Shown piece by piece: positions 42,975 through 50,795 of a stretch of 64,000 bases of DNA. The notes below the pieces were generated by a model that was not told where the DNA came from, searched no databases, and saw nothing but the letters and a program-made list of their open reading frames with translations. Position 1 is the stretch's first letter. Each line of letters opens with the position of its first letter. Source of the stretch: Spirosoma rigui (lineage in GTDB: Bacteria > Bacteroidota > Bacteroidia > Cytophagales > Spirosomataceae); the NCBI RefSeq assembly GCF_002067135.1, contig NZ_CP020105.1, forward strand, positions 2,542,001 through 2,606,000. The letters are read 5' to 3'. A program made the translations under genes and the position numbers.

Positions 42975-44528
42975 GTGAAGACGGTTGCGGTTATTGGGGC
43001 TGGCATTGCCGGCATTGCTGCCTCGATCCGGCTGGCTGTGGCGGGCTATGCGGTCGATGTGTATGAGGCTAACCCGTATCCGGGGGGTAAACTGTCGACG
43101 TTCGAGCACATAACGGCCGACGGACGGCTGTATCGGTTCGATGCCGGTCCCTCGCTGTTCACGATGCCCCATCTGGTTGATGAGCTGTTCCTGCTTGCCG
43201 GGCGAAACCCCGCCGATTACTTCACGTATAGCCGCCTGGATGAAACCTGTCGTTACTTTTGGGACGACGGTACCCGCCTGACCGCCTGGGCCGATCATAT
43301 CCGGTTTGGCCGGGAGATAGAACGCGTACTGGGTGAGCCCGCCGACCACCTGCACGCTCACCTTGCCGATAGTGCCCTCAAGTACGACGTTACCGAGAAG
43401 CTGTTCCTGCACCGGTCGCTCCATAAAGTTTCGACCTGGTTCAACCGGGACGCCCTGCGTGGTTACCTGAACATGCCCAGATTAGGAGTATTCAGCACAA
43501 TGAATCGGGCCAATGAGCGCCGGTTCAGGCACCCCAAACTGGTTCAGCTGTTCAACCGCTACGCTACCTATAACGGCTCTGATCCGTACCAGACGCCGGC
43601 CACGCTGAATATCATCCCGCACCTGGAGTACAATATCGGTGCTTTCTTTCCCAAAGACGGCATGGTTAGTATCACCGACAGCCTGGTCCGGCTGGCCGAA
43701 GAGCTGGGTGTCCGGTTTCACTACAACACCCGGGTTACGGAAATCCTGACGGAAGGGAAGCGGGTATTGGGGTTGACAACCCTTTCCTCGTCCTCGCTTC
43801 CCCAGACCGAGGGGAACAAACTGCCGGAAGCCGTCCATCCGTCAGCTTCCCACGCTCCCCAACGGAGAGCTGCTGACCTGGTTATCTCTAATATGGACGT
43901 TGTCAGTACGTTCCGGAAGCTGCTGCCCAGAGCCCGTCAGCCGGAACGTATCCTGCGCCAGCCCAAATCCAGCTCGGGGCTCATATTTTACTGGGGTATC
44001 CGGGGGGCGTTTCCTGAGCTGGACCTTCATAATATTTTCTTCAGCAATGACTACAAGACCGAATTCAATACGTTGTTCGGGAACCATCAACTGGCCGACG
44101 ATCCAACGATCTACCTGAATATAACTGCCAAACACAAGCCCGACGATGCTCCGCCCGGCTGCGAAAACTGGTTTATTCTGCTCAATGCGCCCAATAATAC
44201 GGGCCAGGACTGGGACACCATCATTGAGCAGGCCCGCGCCAGTGTCATTCGCAAGCTGAGTCACGCACTGGGGGTAGATGTGGGTGCGCTGATCGAAACC
44301 GAATCAGTGCTGGACCCCCGTAGTATTGAGTCGCGCACGTCATCGTCGCAGGGCGCGTTGTACGGAAACAGTTCCAACAACCGGTTTGCGGCTTTCCTGC
44401 GCCACGCTAATTTCTCGCACGAATTCGCCAATTTATATTTTGTGGGCGGTAGTGTGCATCCGGGTGGTGGTATCCCCCTTTGCCTGTTGTCGGCAAAGAT
44501 TGCGGTCGAGCTGGCAACAAATAGCTAG
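42975..44528 (+). CDS. CrtI/CrtD-family carotenoid desaturase
   Basis: 517 residues, starting at a GTG. FAD-binding Rossmann motif GAGIAGIAAS at 8-17, then EANPYPGGKLSTFE and FDAGPSLFTMP. The C-terminal signature VGGSVHPGGGIPLCLLSAK is typical of CrtI-type desaturases. This family introduces double bonds into phytoene or hydroxycarotenoids; Cytophagales use both phytoene desaturase and a CrtD-like 3,4-desaturase to make red and orange pigments, and I cannot tell which this is. Near residues 275-298 there is a Ser/Pro-rich insertion (LSSSSLPQTEGNKLPEAV and on) before DLVISNMDVV, absent from the usual family layout. No other pigment gene adjoins. Confidence 0.9.
   Translation: MKTVAVIGAGIAGIAASIRLAVAGYAVDVYEANPYPGGKLSTFEHITADGRLYRFDAGPSLFTMPHLVDELFLLAGRNPADYFTYSRLDETCRYFWDDGTRLTAWADHIRFGREIERVLGEPADHLHAHLADSALKYDVTEKLFLHRSLHKVSTWFNRDALRGYLNMPRLGVFSTMNRANERRFRHPKLVQLFNRYATYNGSDPYQTPATLNIIPHLEYNIGAFFPKDGMVSITDSLVRLAEELGVRFHYNTRVTEILTEGKRVLGLTTLSSSSLPQTEGNKLPEAVHPSASHAPQRRAADLVISNMDVVSTFRKLLPRARQPERILRQPKSSSGLIFYWGIRGAFPELDLHNIFFSNDYKTEFNTLFGNHQLADDPTIYLNITAKHKPDDAPPGCENWFILLNAPNNTGQDWDTIIEQARASVIRKLSHALGVDVGALIETESVLDPRSIESRTSSSQGALYGNSSNNRFAAFLRHANFSHEFANLYFVGGSVHPGGGIPLCLLSAKIAVELATNS
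43798..43850 (+). repeat. Palindromic insertion inside the carotenoid desaturase gene
   Basis: Two perfect 6-base inverted repeats lie in the inserted segment: TTCCCC-agaccga-GGGGAA (43798-43816) and GGAAGC with GCTTCC (43826-43850). The DNA is in frame and encodes about 24 extra residues. The layout recalls small palindromic elements that insert into coding sequence. Confidence 0.4.
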
Positions 44529-44559
44529 GCACCAGGCTAGGGAGTCCGTCGTTTGGCTC

Positions 44560-44567
44560 TACTTTTG
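44560..44567 (+). promoter_or_regulatory. Promoter -7 box (TACTTTTG)
   Basis: Exact TAnnTTTG match 60 bases before the antiporter start at 44628. No -33 TTG at the usual distance. Confidence 0.4.
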
Positions 44568-44627
44568 CCTACAGCCTTCCTGTACTGGCCAGCGACCACC
44601 CAATCGATGGCTTACTATTAACTGCCC

Positions 44628-45800
44628 ATGGATTCCTCGATATTAATAATTGTGTTGAGTTTGTCGGTGCTGATCTCTTACGCATTTGACTTATTCAGCA
44701 GCCGTTTCAACACACCGTCGGTGCTCCTGCTGTTACTGTTGGGCATGATTACGCGCGAGGCAACAAACTATTTTAACGTTCAGGTACCGTATGTCGACAC
44801 GATTCTACCAACGCTGGGCACGCTGGGCCTGATCCTGATTGTGCTCGAAAATGGTCTCGATCTGGAACTGCATACCGAGAAACTGAGCCTGCTTCGTCGA
44901 ACATTACTGGCTTCGCTGCTGGCAATTATTGGGGCTACCCTGCTCATGGCCAGTGTGCTTTACCTGCTGCTAAACGATACGTTCTACCACTGCCTGATTG
45001 CTGCTCTGCCGTTCTCGATCATCAGCAGCGCTGTGGCCATTCCAGGCGTCGCGAACGTATCGCAGCTCAAGCGTGAATTTGTGGTCTACGAGTCAGCTTT
45101 TGCGGGTATTCTGGGCGTAATGGCATTTAACTTTCTGTTGTTGAGTCGTTACTCAATCTGGAGTGCCGTCTGGATGTTCACCCGCGATACGCTGACGATG
45201 GCCCTGCTGTCGCTGATCTGCTGTTTTCTGCTCCTGTACCTGATTGGCCGGATTAATCACCGCATCAAGTTTCTCCCCATCATTTCGGTACTCTTTCTGG
45301 TCTACGCCATTGCCGAGTTAAACCATCTGTCATCGCTGCTGCTGATCCTGATCTTCGGCCTCTTTCTGAACAACACCGAACTATTCGTTCGGGGTCGTTT
45401 GAGTCTGGTCCTGAAAAATGATCTGTTTGAGAAAGAGCTGGAACAGTTGAAAAACCTGACGGCTGAGGGAGGATTTGTTGTCCGGACGTTCTTTTTCCTC
45501 ATTCTGGGGTATTCCATCGTACCCCGTGCGTTGATCGACATCGACGCAATCATTGTCAGCTCTCTTTTTATTGCCCTCATTATTGCCTGGCGCTGGCTCA
45601 CGCTGCGGATTACCTTTCAGGGACGGTCAACACCACTGCTCTGGATTGCACCCCGTGGGCTCATTACCATTTTGCTCTACCTCAACATCCCGCAGGACCT
45701 GCGTTTACTCGGCTTTCGCGAAGGGATTCCTGTACTGGTCGTCGTCATTTCCTCCCTCGTCATGGTAGCCGGTGTGCAACGGGGCGGCCAGGAAACGTAA
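44628..45800 (+). CDS. Cation:proton antiporter (CPA/NhaP-like)
   Basis: 390 residues forming about 12 helices with short loops. The first helices (FNTPSVLLLLLLGMITR, then LGTLGLILIVLENGLDLEL) match the monovalent cation/proton antiporter fold, and IAPRGLITILLYL near 345 is the usual late-helix motif. The core motif that often reads TDPVAV is here SSAVAIPGVANV, so ion specificity may be unusual. No C-terminal TrkA or other regulatory domain. It exchanges Na+ or K+ for protons across the inner membrane (family knowledge). Confidence 0.85.
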   Translation: MDSSILIIVLSLSVLISYAFDLFSSRFNTPSVLLLLLLGMITREATNYFNVQVPYVDTILPTLGTLGLILIVLENGLDLELHTEKLSLLRRTLLASLLAIIGATLLMASVLYLLLNDTFYHCLIAALPFSIISSAVAIPGVANVSQLKREFVVYESAFAGILGVMAFNFLLLSRYSIWSAVWMFTRDTLTMALLSLICCFLLLYLIGRINHRIKFLPIISVLFLVYAIAELNHLSSLLLILIFGLFLNNTELFVRGRLSLVLKNDLFEKELEQLKNLTAEGGFVVRTFFFLILGYSIVPRALIDIDAIIVSSLFIALIIAWRWLTLRITFQGRSTPLLWIAPRGLITILLYLNIPQDLRLLGFREGIPVLVVVISSLVMVAGVQRGGQET

Positions 45801-45836
45801 GAGGACGTAGCCGTTGACCCTACAGCTTTAAACGAC

Positions 45837-46175
45837 TTACGACTGATTTTTCAAGTACTGCCAAAAAGCCCAGAACCGCCGGGTTTTAAGGTACGTCAGG
45901 TCAGCATCATTGGTGAACGCTTCGCGCTCGAAGCTGATATTCCGGTAGGCCGCGTAATGATCGCGGTACTGAAGCCAGCGAATACCATATTCGATACCAT
46001 ACCAGAGGTAGAACGCCAGAATACCCATCTCGGCCTGTTGGCGCAGGTGAATCCGTTCGTGGTTGATGAGGGCAGGGCTGGGGTTAGGCTGCCGCACGAG
46101 AATAAACGGAAACAACGCCATTCCGTCGGGGCCGAGGGAAGGAATTCTGATGATGAATTTACGGATGCTTGCCAA
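45837..46175 (-). CDS. Small protein with HExxH motif
   Basis: Up to 112 residues, starting at a TTG (46175); an internal ATG at 46121 would begin MALFPFILVRQ. It contains LINHERIHLRQQAEM, an HExxH sequence as in zincins, then an aromatic amphipathic stretch (FYLWYGIEYGIRWLQ) and a conserved-looking end (YRNISFEREAFTNDADLTYL, then TRRFWAF). I believe it belongs to a small uncharacterised Bacteroidota family with this layout. Whether it is a metallopeptidase is unknown, and it lacks a signal peptide. It is divergent from nhaD. Confidence 0.65.
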   Translation of the reverse strand: MASIRKFIIRIPSLGPDGMALFPFILVRQPNPSPALINHERIHLRQQAEMGILAFYLWYGIEYGIRWLQYRDHYAAYRNISFEREAFTNDADLTYLKTRRFWAFWQYLKNQS

Positions 46176-46291
46176 GGGTTTGACAGGTTGGGTATCGTTA
46201 GCCCGATTGGGTGGGTGTCGTTTTTGTCGTTTCTTTGCCGTAAGGCTGTTGCCTGTATGACAAAAAATGGATAACTTCGGTTTCCTACCCT

Positions 46292-47590
46292 ATGATTGCC
46301 ACGCTGCTCATTCTTTTCATTGCCGGTTACCTGCTCATCACCCTCGAACACGTTATTGATGTCAACAAAACGGCAACTGCTCTTATCACGGGCGTTCTCT
46401 GCTGGACTGTTTACGCCGTTTTTCACCATGACGCCGAATCCGTAAGCCACCAGCTTGGTGAACACCTGACGGGCACTGCCGAAATTCTGTTTTTCCTGCT
46501 GGGCGCTATGACCGTCGTTGAACTGATTGACGCGCACGATGGGTTCACGCTGATTACCGATCGTATTGCCAGCCGGAACACCCGCGTACTACTATGGGTG
46601 ATTTCAATCCTTACCTTTTTCCTGTCGGCTCTGCTGGACAACCTGACGTCGTCCATTGTGATGGTGTCGGTAGCGCGCAAGCTGGTCAAAAACAACGAGC
46701 AACGGCGGGTAGTGGCCGGGATGATCATTGTAGCAGCCAATGCGGGAGGGGCGTGGTCGCCCGTTGGTGATGTTACGACAACCATGCTCTGGATTGGCGG
46801 TCAGGTAACTACGATGAGTATCATGCGCGAACTGCTCGTTCCCAGTTTGACAGCGCTGCTCGTTCCCCTTGGGATTTTAACGCTGCAATACCCCGCCGAA
46901 ACGCAGGTGGTCACAACCTCCGCCAAGCAGGGCATCAGCCGGCCATACGTTACGCCAGCCGCCCGACGCGATCGGCGGGTCATGCTGTCGATTGGTTTGG
47001 GCGGGATGGTATTCGTTCCCATTTTTAAAACCCTTACCCATTTGCCGCCTTACATGGGCATGATGCTGGTGCTGGGTTGTATCTGGGTAGCATCGGAAAT
47101 TTTGCACAGCGACAAGGATGAGGCCGACCGGCAGAAATACTCGGCGGCCTATGCCCTCAGTCGTATCGACGTGTCGAGTATCCTGTTCTTTCTTGGTATC
47201 CTGCTGGCCGTTGGGTCGCTGGAAGCAACGGGCGTACTACGTAGCCTGGCCGAGTCGCTGAGCCGGTCGGTGGGAAATCTGGACCTCATTGTCATGTTGA
47301 TCGGGCTGGTTTCGGCGGTAGTCGACAACGTGCCGATTGTGGCCGCGGCTATGGGCATGTATGATCTGCAAACCTACCCGCCCGACCATAAACTATGGGA
47401 GTTTCTGGCCTACTGCGCCGGAACGGGCGGTAGCCTGTTACTGATTGGCTCGGCTGCGGGTGTAGCCGTGATGGGAATGGAGAAACTGGCATTCGGCTGG
47501 TATCTCCGCAAAATAAGCTGGCTGGCGCTCATTGGGTACGTGGCTGGTGCACTGGTATATCTGGCCGAGTTTGCGCTGGCGGGTCACTAA
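46292..47590 (+). CDS. nhaD: Sodium:proton antiporter NhaD
   Basis: 432 residues in about 12 helices, member of the ArsB/NhaD ion transporter superfamily. Typical motifs are ITLEHVIDVNKTATALITG near the N-terminus, LSALLDNLTSSIVM (membrane Asp-Asn), AANAGGAWSPVGDVTTTML and SAVVDNVPIVAAAMGMY, the two DN-type motifs at the inverted-repeat active site. It expels Na+ (or Li+) in exchange for protons at alkaline pH. A near-match promoter (TTG at 46249 and TAACTTCG at 46272, 20-base gap) lies upstream. Confidence 0.93.
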   Translation: MIATLLILFIAGYLLITLEHVIDVNKTATALITGVLCWTVYAVFHHDAESVSHQLGEHLTGTAEILFFLLGAMTVVELIDAHDGFTLITDRIASRNTRVLLWVISILTFFLSALLDNLTSSIVMVSVARKLVKNNEQRRVVAGMIIVAANAGGAWSPVGDVTTTMLWIGGQVTTMSIMRELLVPSLTALLVPLGILTLQYPAETQVVTTSAKQGISRPYVTPAARRDRRVMLSIGLGGMVFVPIFKTLTHLPPYMGMMLVLGCIWVASEILHSDKDEADRQKYSAAYALSRIDVSSILFFLGILLAVGSLEATGVLRSLAESLSRSVGNLDLIVMLIGLVSAVVDNVPIVAAAMGMYDLQTYPPDHKLWEFLAYCAGTGGSLLLIGSAAGVAVMGMEKLAFGWYLRKISWLALIGYVAGALVYLAEFALAGH

Positions 47591-47602
47591 AGGTGGGGCT
47601 TG

Positions 47603-47630
47603 TTGAATTGTACGGTATCCGCTACATTTG
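47603..47630 (+). promoter_or_regulatory. Promoter (TTG, 17 bases, TACATTTG)
   Basis: A -33 TTG at 47603-47605 and an exact -7 box TACATTTG at 47623-47630, 26 bases before the ATG at 47657. Identical -7 box and context (GCTACATTTG) to the promoter at 55736-55765. Confidence 0.7.
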
Positions 47631-47656
47631 ATTGCCATCATAAACCACCAAAAATC

Positions 47657-48367
47657 ATGAAGAAGCTATTCGTAGCCCTGCTGTTCATACCAATGCTTAC
47701 GCCGTCGGTAACGGCCCAGACCGCCCCCACCGCCGACGAAATTCTTGCCAAGTACGTGACTGCCATTGGTGGGAAAGACGCCCTGATGGCTGTAACGGAC
47801 CTAACCACAAACATGTCCAGCGAAACGGAGCGGGGTGTTATCATCATTACCCGTAAGCAGAAGCTGCCCAATAAGTTCTCGATGGTCATCAACGCCAATG
47901 GGATGGAAGTGATGAAACAAACCGGGGATGGGCAGAAAGTGATGATGGGGGGAATGCAGGGAAGCCAGACTATTGAAGGAGCAGCTGCCCAGCAGATGAC
48001 TCTGGTCAATACGCTCTTTCCGGAACTTCACTATGCTGAAAACGGAATTAAAACAACGCTCGTAGGACCGGAGAAAATCGACGGAAAAGATACGTACAAG
48101 TTAAGCCACACAACGGCGGATGGTTCGGCAACCTGGTCCGACAATTTCGACGCCACGACGGGTTTAAAAGTACAGTCGGTTGTTACCAGCAAATCGCCAC
48201 GCGGAGAGATGACGACAACGTCGGTCTATTCGGACTACAAAGCCACCAATGGCATCAAATTTCCCATGACGATTGTCCAGCAGTCGCCACGCGGCCCCAT
48301 GACCATGTCGGTCGACAACGTAAAAATCAACAAGGGCTTAAAAGAATCCGATTTTAAGACGCAGTAG
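47657..48367 (+). CDS. Secreted LolA-like protein of unknown function
   Basis: 236 residues from the ATG at 47657, with a signal peptide (MKKLFVALLFIPMLTPSVTAQ). The mature part starts ADEILAKYVTAIGGKDAL, as in LolA/LolB-fold periplasmic proteins, followed by a beta-sheet-rich body with Met-rich and Gly-rich stretches (MMGGMQGSQTIEG) and a repeated SPRGEMTT/SPRGPMTM motif. Proteins of this type may carry lipids or hydrophobic ligands, but no role is shown. The gene has its own promoter and is transcribed alone. Confidence 0.8.
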   Translation: MKKLFVALLFIPMLTPSVTAQTAPTADEILAKYVTAIGGKDALMAVTDLTTNMSSETERGVIIITRKQKLPNKFSMVINANGMEVMKQTGDGQKVMMGGMQGSQTIEGAAAQQMTLVNTLFPELHYAENGIKTTLVGPEKIDGKDTYKLSHTTADGSATWSDNFDATTGLKVQSVVTSKSPRGEMTTTSVYSDYKATNGIKFPMTIVQQSPRGPMTMSVDNVKINKGLKESDFKTQ

Positions 48368-48413
48368 GTAATCGTCCTCATCCCAGAGAATGGGGGTGCG
48401 TATGGTTTACCGC

Positions 48414-49625
48414 CTAGGGCTTGATTCGCTCGCTGCTGTCGGGGGCATCAGGACCGAATTGGTCACTTAAAATGAGACTGACGATAAGGGCGGTTGTAAT
48501 ACCGAGCAGCGTCAGGGTGTTCAGGGAAGTTGTCAGGCGAATACCGATCAGAATAACCGCCAACGCCAGCCGTACGGATATACCGCGTACGAAACTTGGG
48601 TGCGACGGCCCCGCAAAAAGTGTTGTGAGACTGATGCCTGCTTCAATCAGAAAGTACCCCGCCACCGACCCGGCAAGAAGCCACTGAACCGGTGACGATA
48701 ATACGGGTGCGTCGACTCCTTCGATTGTCAGGGTCAACGCGACACCCACCATCGTCAGAGCTATCGTCAGAGGAAGGTGTAAATACAGCCAGGCCGTATA
48801 CGGCCGGGCACTGCGGCCGGCACTCACCTGCCGTACAGCATCGTCATCGAGTCGGTCAAAGTAGGCCCACCACAGGCCAATGATGATGATGCCGCCCAGC
48901 ATCGTTGCTACAACCGTACTGATTTCAAAACCGCTTTTAATCAGGCCCTGCGCTGCGCTGGTGACCGCCTGTCCCAGTACGATGAGTGTAAATAGCCCAT
49001 ACCGTTCGGGTAAGTGCCGCACATCGGGTGGGAATTTGTTATGAAGCCGTCCACCCGCCGAGGTCAGCGGGGTGCCTAACTCAATCAGTAAAGCCACCGC
49101 CCACACACCGTAGCGGAACGGTTCGGGCACGAAGGCGGAGGTAATCCACATCAGGGCCGACAGTCCGAAACCGAGGCAGATATGACGGATGTAGGGCCGG
49201 GCCTCCGGTACGTACAGCCAGGCCCGGCCGTACTCGATCAGTAAAATAAGGCGCACCCCCGAGTAGGTAAGCGCATAGATCATGGACGACGTATTGATCT
49301 CCAGCGCCCTTGGAATCGTGGCGGCCAGTACCAGCAGACCCAGCAGCTGGAGGCTGCCCAGGGCGCGGTGAACAACATCACGATCTGTGTCGAAGCGGGT
49401 TGAATAATGCGTTTCCCCGTTCCAGAGCCACCAGACGGGTATGTACAACAGGAAAAAGCCGCCCAGTGAGAACCCACTGATGGAGATCAGCAGTCGCTGG
49501 GCCAACTGGGCCACAATGACCGTAAATACCAGGTCATTGAGTAATTCGGCCCAGGTCGTACGCCGGATATCATCTTTTTCAGCGGAACGAAGTCGGGGTA
49601 CGTTCGATAACCTGGAATCTGGCAT
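48414..49625 (-). CDS. Low temperature requirement A (LtrA) family membrane protein
   Basis: 403 residues in about 12 helices. The LtrA signature begins the first helix (TTWAELLNDLVFTVIVAQLAQ), followed by a long run of hydrophobic segments and the central HLPERYGLFTLIVLGQAVTS with a conserved Glu-Arg-Tyr. LtrA was named from a Listeria gene needed for growth in the cold; its molecular role is unknown. Single gene, convergent with the LolA-like gene and upstream of nothing in the same direction within 60 bases. Confidence 0.88.
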   Translation of the reverse strand: MPDSRLSNVPRLRSAEKDDIRRTTWAELLNDLVFTVIVAQLAQRLLISISGFSLGGFFLLYIPVWWLWNGETHYSTRFDTDRDVVHRALGSLQLLGLLVLAATIPRALEINTSSMIYALTYSGVRLILLIEYGRAWLYVPEARPYIRHICLGFGLSALMWITSAFVPEPFRYGVWAVALLIELGTPLTSAGGRLHNKFPPDVRHLPERYGLFTLIVLGQAVTSAAQGLIKSGFEISTVVATMLGGIIIIGLWWAYFDRLDDDAVRQVSAGRSARPYTAWLYLHLPLTIALTMVGVALTLTIEGVDAPVLSSPVQWLLAGSVAGYFLIEAGISLTTLFAGPSHPSFVRGISVRLALAVILIGIRLTTSLNTLTLLGITTALIVSLILSDQFGPDAPDSSERIKP

Positions 49626-49688
49626 CAGACAGAAGTGTGTAGGACACTATAACGCAGACTTGTACGCAGTAGTTATGGACACCCGGAC

Positions 49689-50795
49689 TTACGGCCGTGA
49701 GTAAAGCATTGACGGGTCATTTACCGTTATGTTGACCAGTACGAACCCGGCTGCGCCCCGTAGCAGGTGTCCCCGCATCTTTAGCTGACTGATGGTCGTT
49801 ACTGTGCCGTTGGTAAACCACCAGGCGGTGTACAGCGTACGCCCGCGCCTGCGGAGTTCGCCAACGTAGGCGGGGTGCCCATTTACCATTCGTTCACTAA
49901 CGCGATGAAGGTCATAACCACTGCCTTGCCAGCAGGCCATTGGACTGTGGTGTAAGCTGAACCAGTCTGGCTGGGGCTTCAAATAAATAAGCACACCCGG
50001 CCTGGTCAGCTGAACAAAGCCACCCGCCAGTTTTTTACGTCGGTAGCGCCGACCGTCCTCATTCGCGAATCCTGCCTCTTTCAGCAGAGAATTGGTCGTC
50101 GTGGTCCTTGTTTCGGGTATGGTGAGTTTGCTGAATACCCATAGCGCCAGGGCCAGCGGGAACAGCCACCAGCCAGCAAGCCTGATTCCCTGACGGGGAG
50201 GGGTAGCACTCGCCCGCCCAAGCCGTTGCACTAGCCAGCGGGCCAGCAGCCAGGCGGGAAGCCAGGCATAGACACCTATGCAGATCAACCCGATCAGCTC
50301 GTGTGCCCACGAATCGGGCATGGCGCTGAATAAGACCAGCAGTGCAATTCGGAACAGATTGCACAGAACCGTCAGCCCGAACGCGCTTACTGAGTACAGT
50401 ACGGCCCAACCCGCCGGTAGCCGTTTCTGCTGCGCTTTCTCCTGCCCGATGAGAAAAAACAAAGCGACCAGAACCGACACGCCGGTCAACTGCAAACCCA
50501 TGCAGGCCGGGTCAACGGCCATCTCGACTCCATCCCTGATCAGTACGTTTCCCTGCGTTGCTACGTCCAGTCCGGCCAGCCTCAGGCAGTAGCCTGCCCA
50601 CGCGCTGAGCTGTAACCGGATTGGAAAAGTAAACAGGGTCGATATGTAGCGCAAACCGGGGGAGAGCAACAACAAACCGAACAGGCGGTTCAGCCATTGG
50701 CGCTGCCAGCCTGAGTGGGCTGGCTTTTGGCCCGAGACGGCCAAAAAGGCGACGAGAAGAATGACCAGGAGTGTGGTCAGGTCAGGCAGTGGCAT
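49689..50795 (-). CDS. xrtN: Exosortase N with fused EpsI-like domain
   Basis: 368 residues from the ATG at 50795, which overlaps the end of the VIT gene by 14 bases; an alternative start at 50822 would add nine residues. Residues about 1-195 form the eight-helix exosortase core with the catalytic triad Cys98 (DPACMGLQLTG), Arg149 (NLFRIALLVLF) and His165 (WAHELIGL). Exosortases cut and attach envelope proteins with a PEP-CTERM-like tail. After a last helix (210-222) comes an EpsI-like periplasmic domain (about 225-368) with HHSPMACWQGSGY, containing the expected His and Cys. The adjoining substrate and the overlap identify this as the exosortase N type. Confidence 0.92.
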   Translation of the reverse strand: MPLPDLTTLLVILLVAFLAVSGQKPAHSGWQRQWLNRLFGLLLLSPGLRYISTLFTFPIRLQLSAWAGYCLRLAGLDVATQGNVLIRDGVEMAVDPACMGLQLTGVSVLVALFFLIGQEKAQQKRLPAGWAVLYSVSAFGLTVLCNLFRIALLVLFSAMPDSWAHELIGLICIGVYAWLPAWLLARWLVQRLGRASATPPRQGIRLAGWWLFPLALALWVFSKLTIPETRTTTTNSLLKEAGFANEDGRRYRRKKLAGGFVQLTRPGVLIYLKPQPDWFSLHHSPMACWQGSGYDLHRVSERMVNGHPAYVGELRRRGRTLYTAWWFTNGTVTTISQLKMRGHLLRGAAGFVLVNITVNDPSMLYSRP

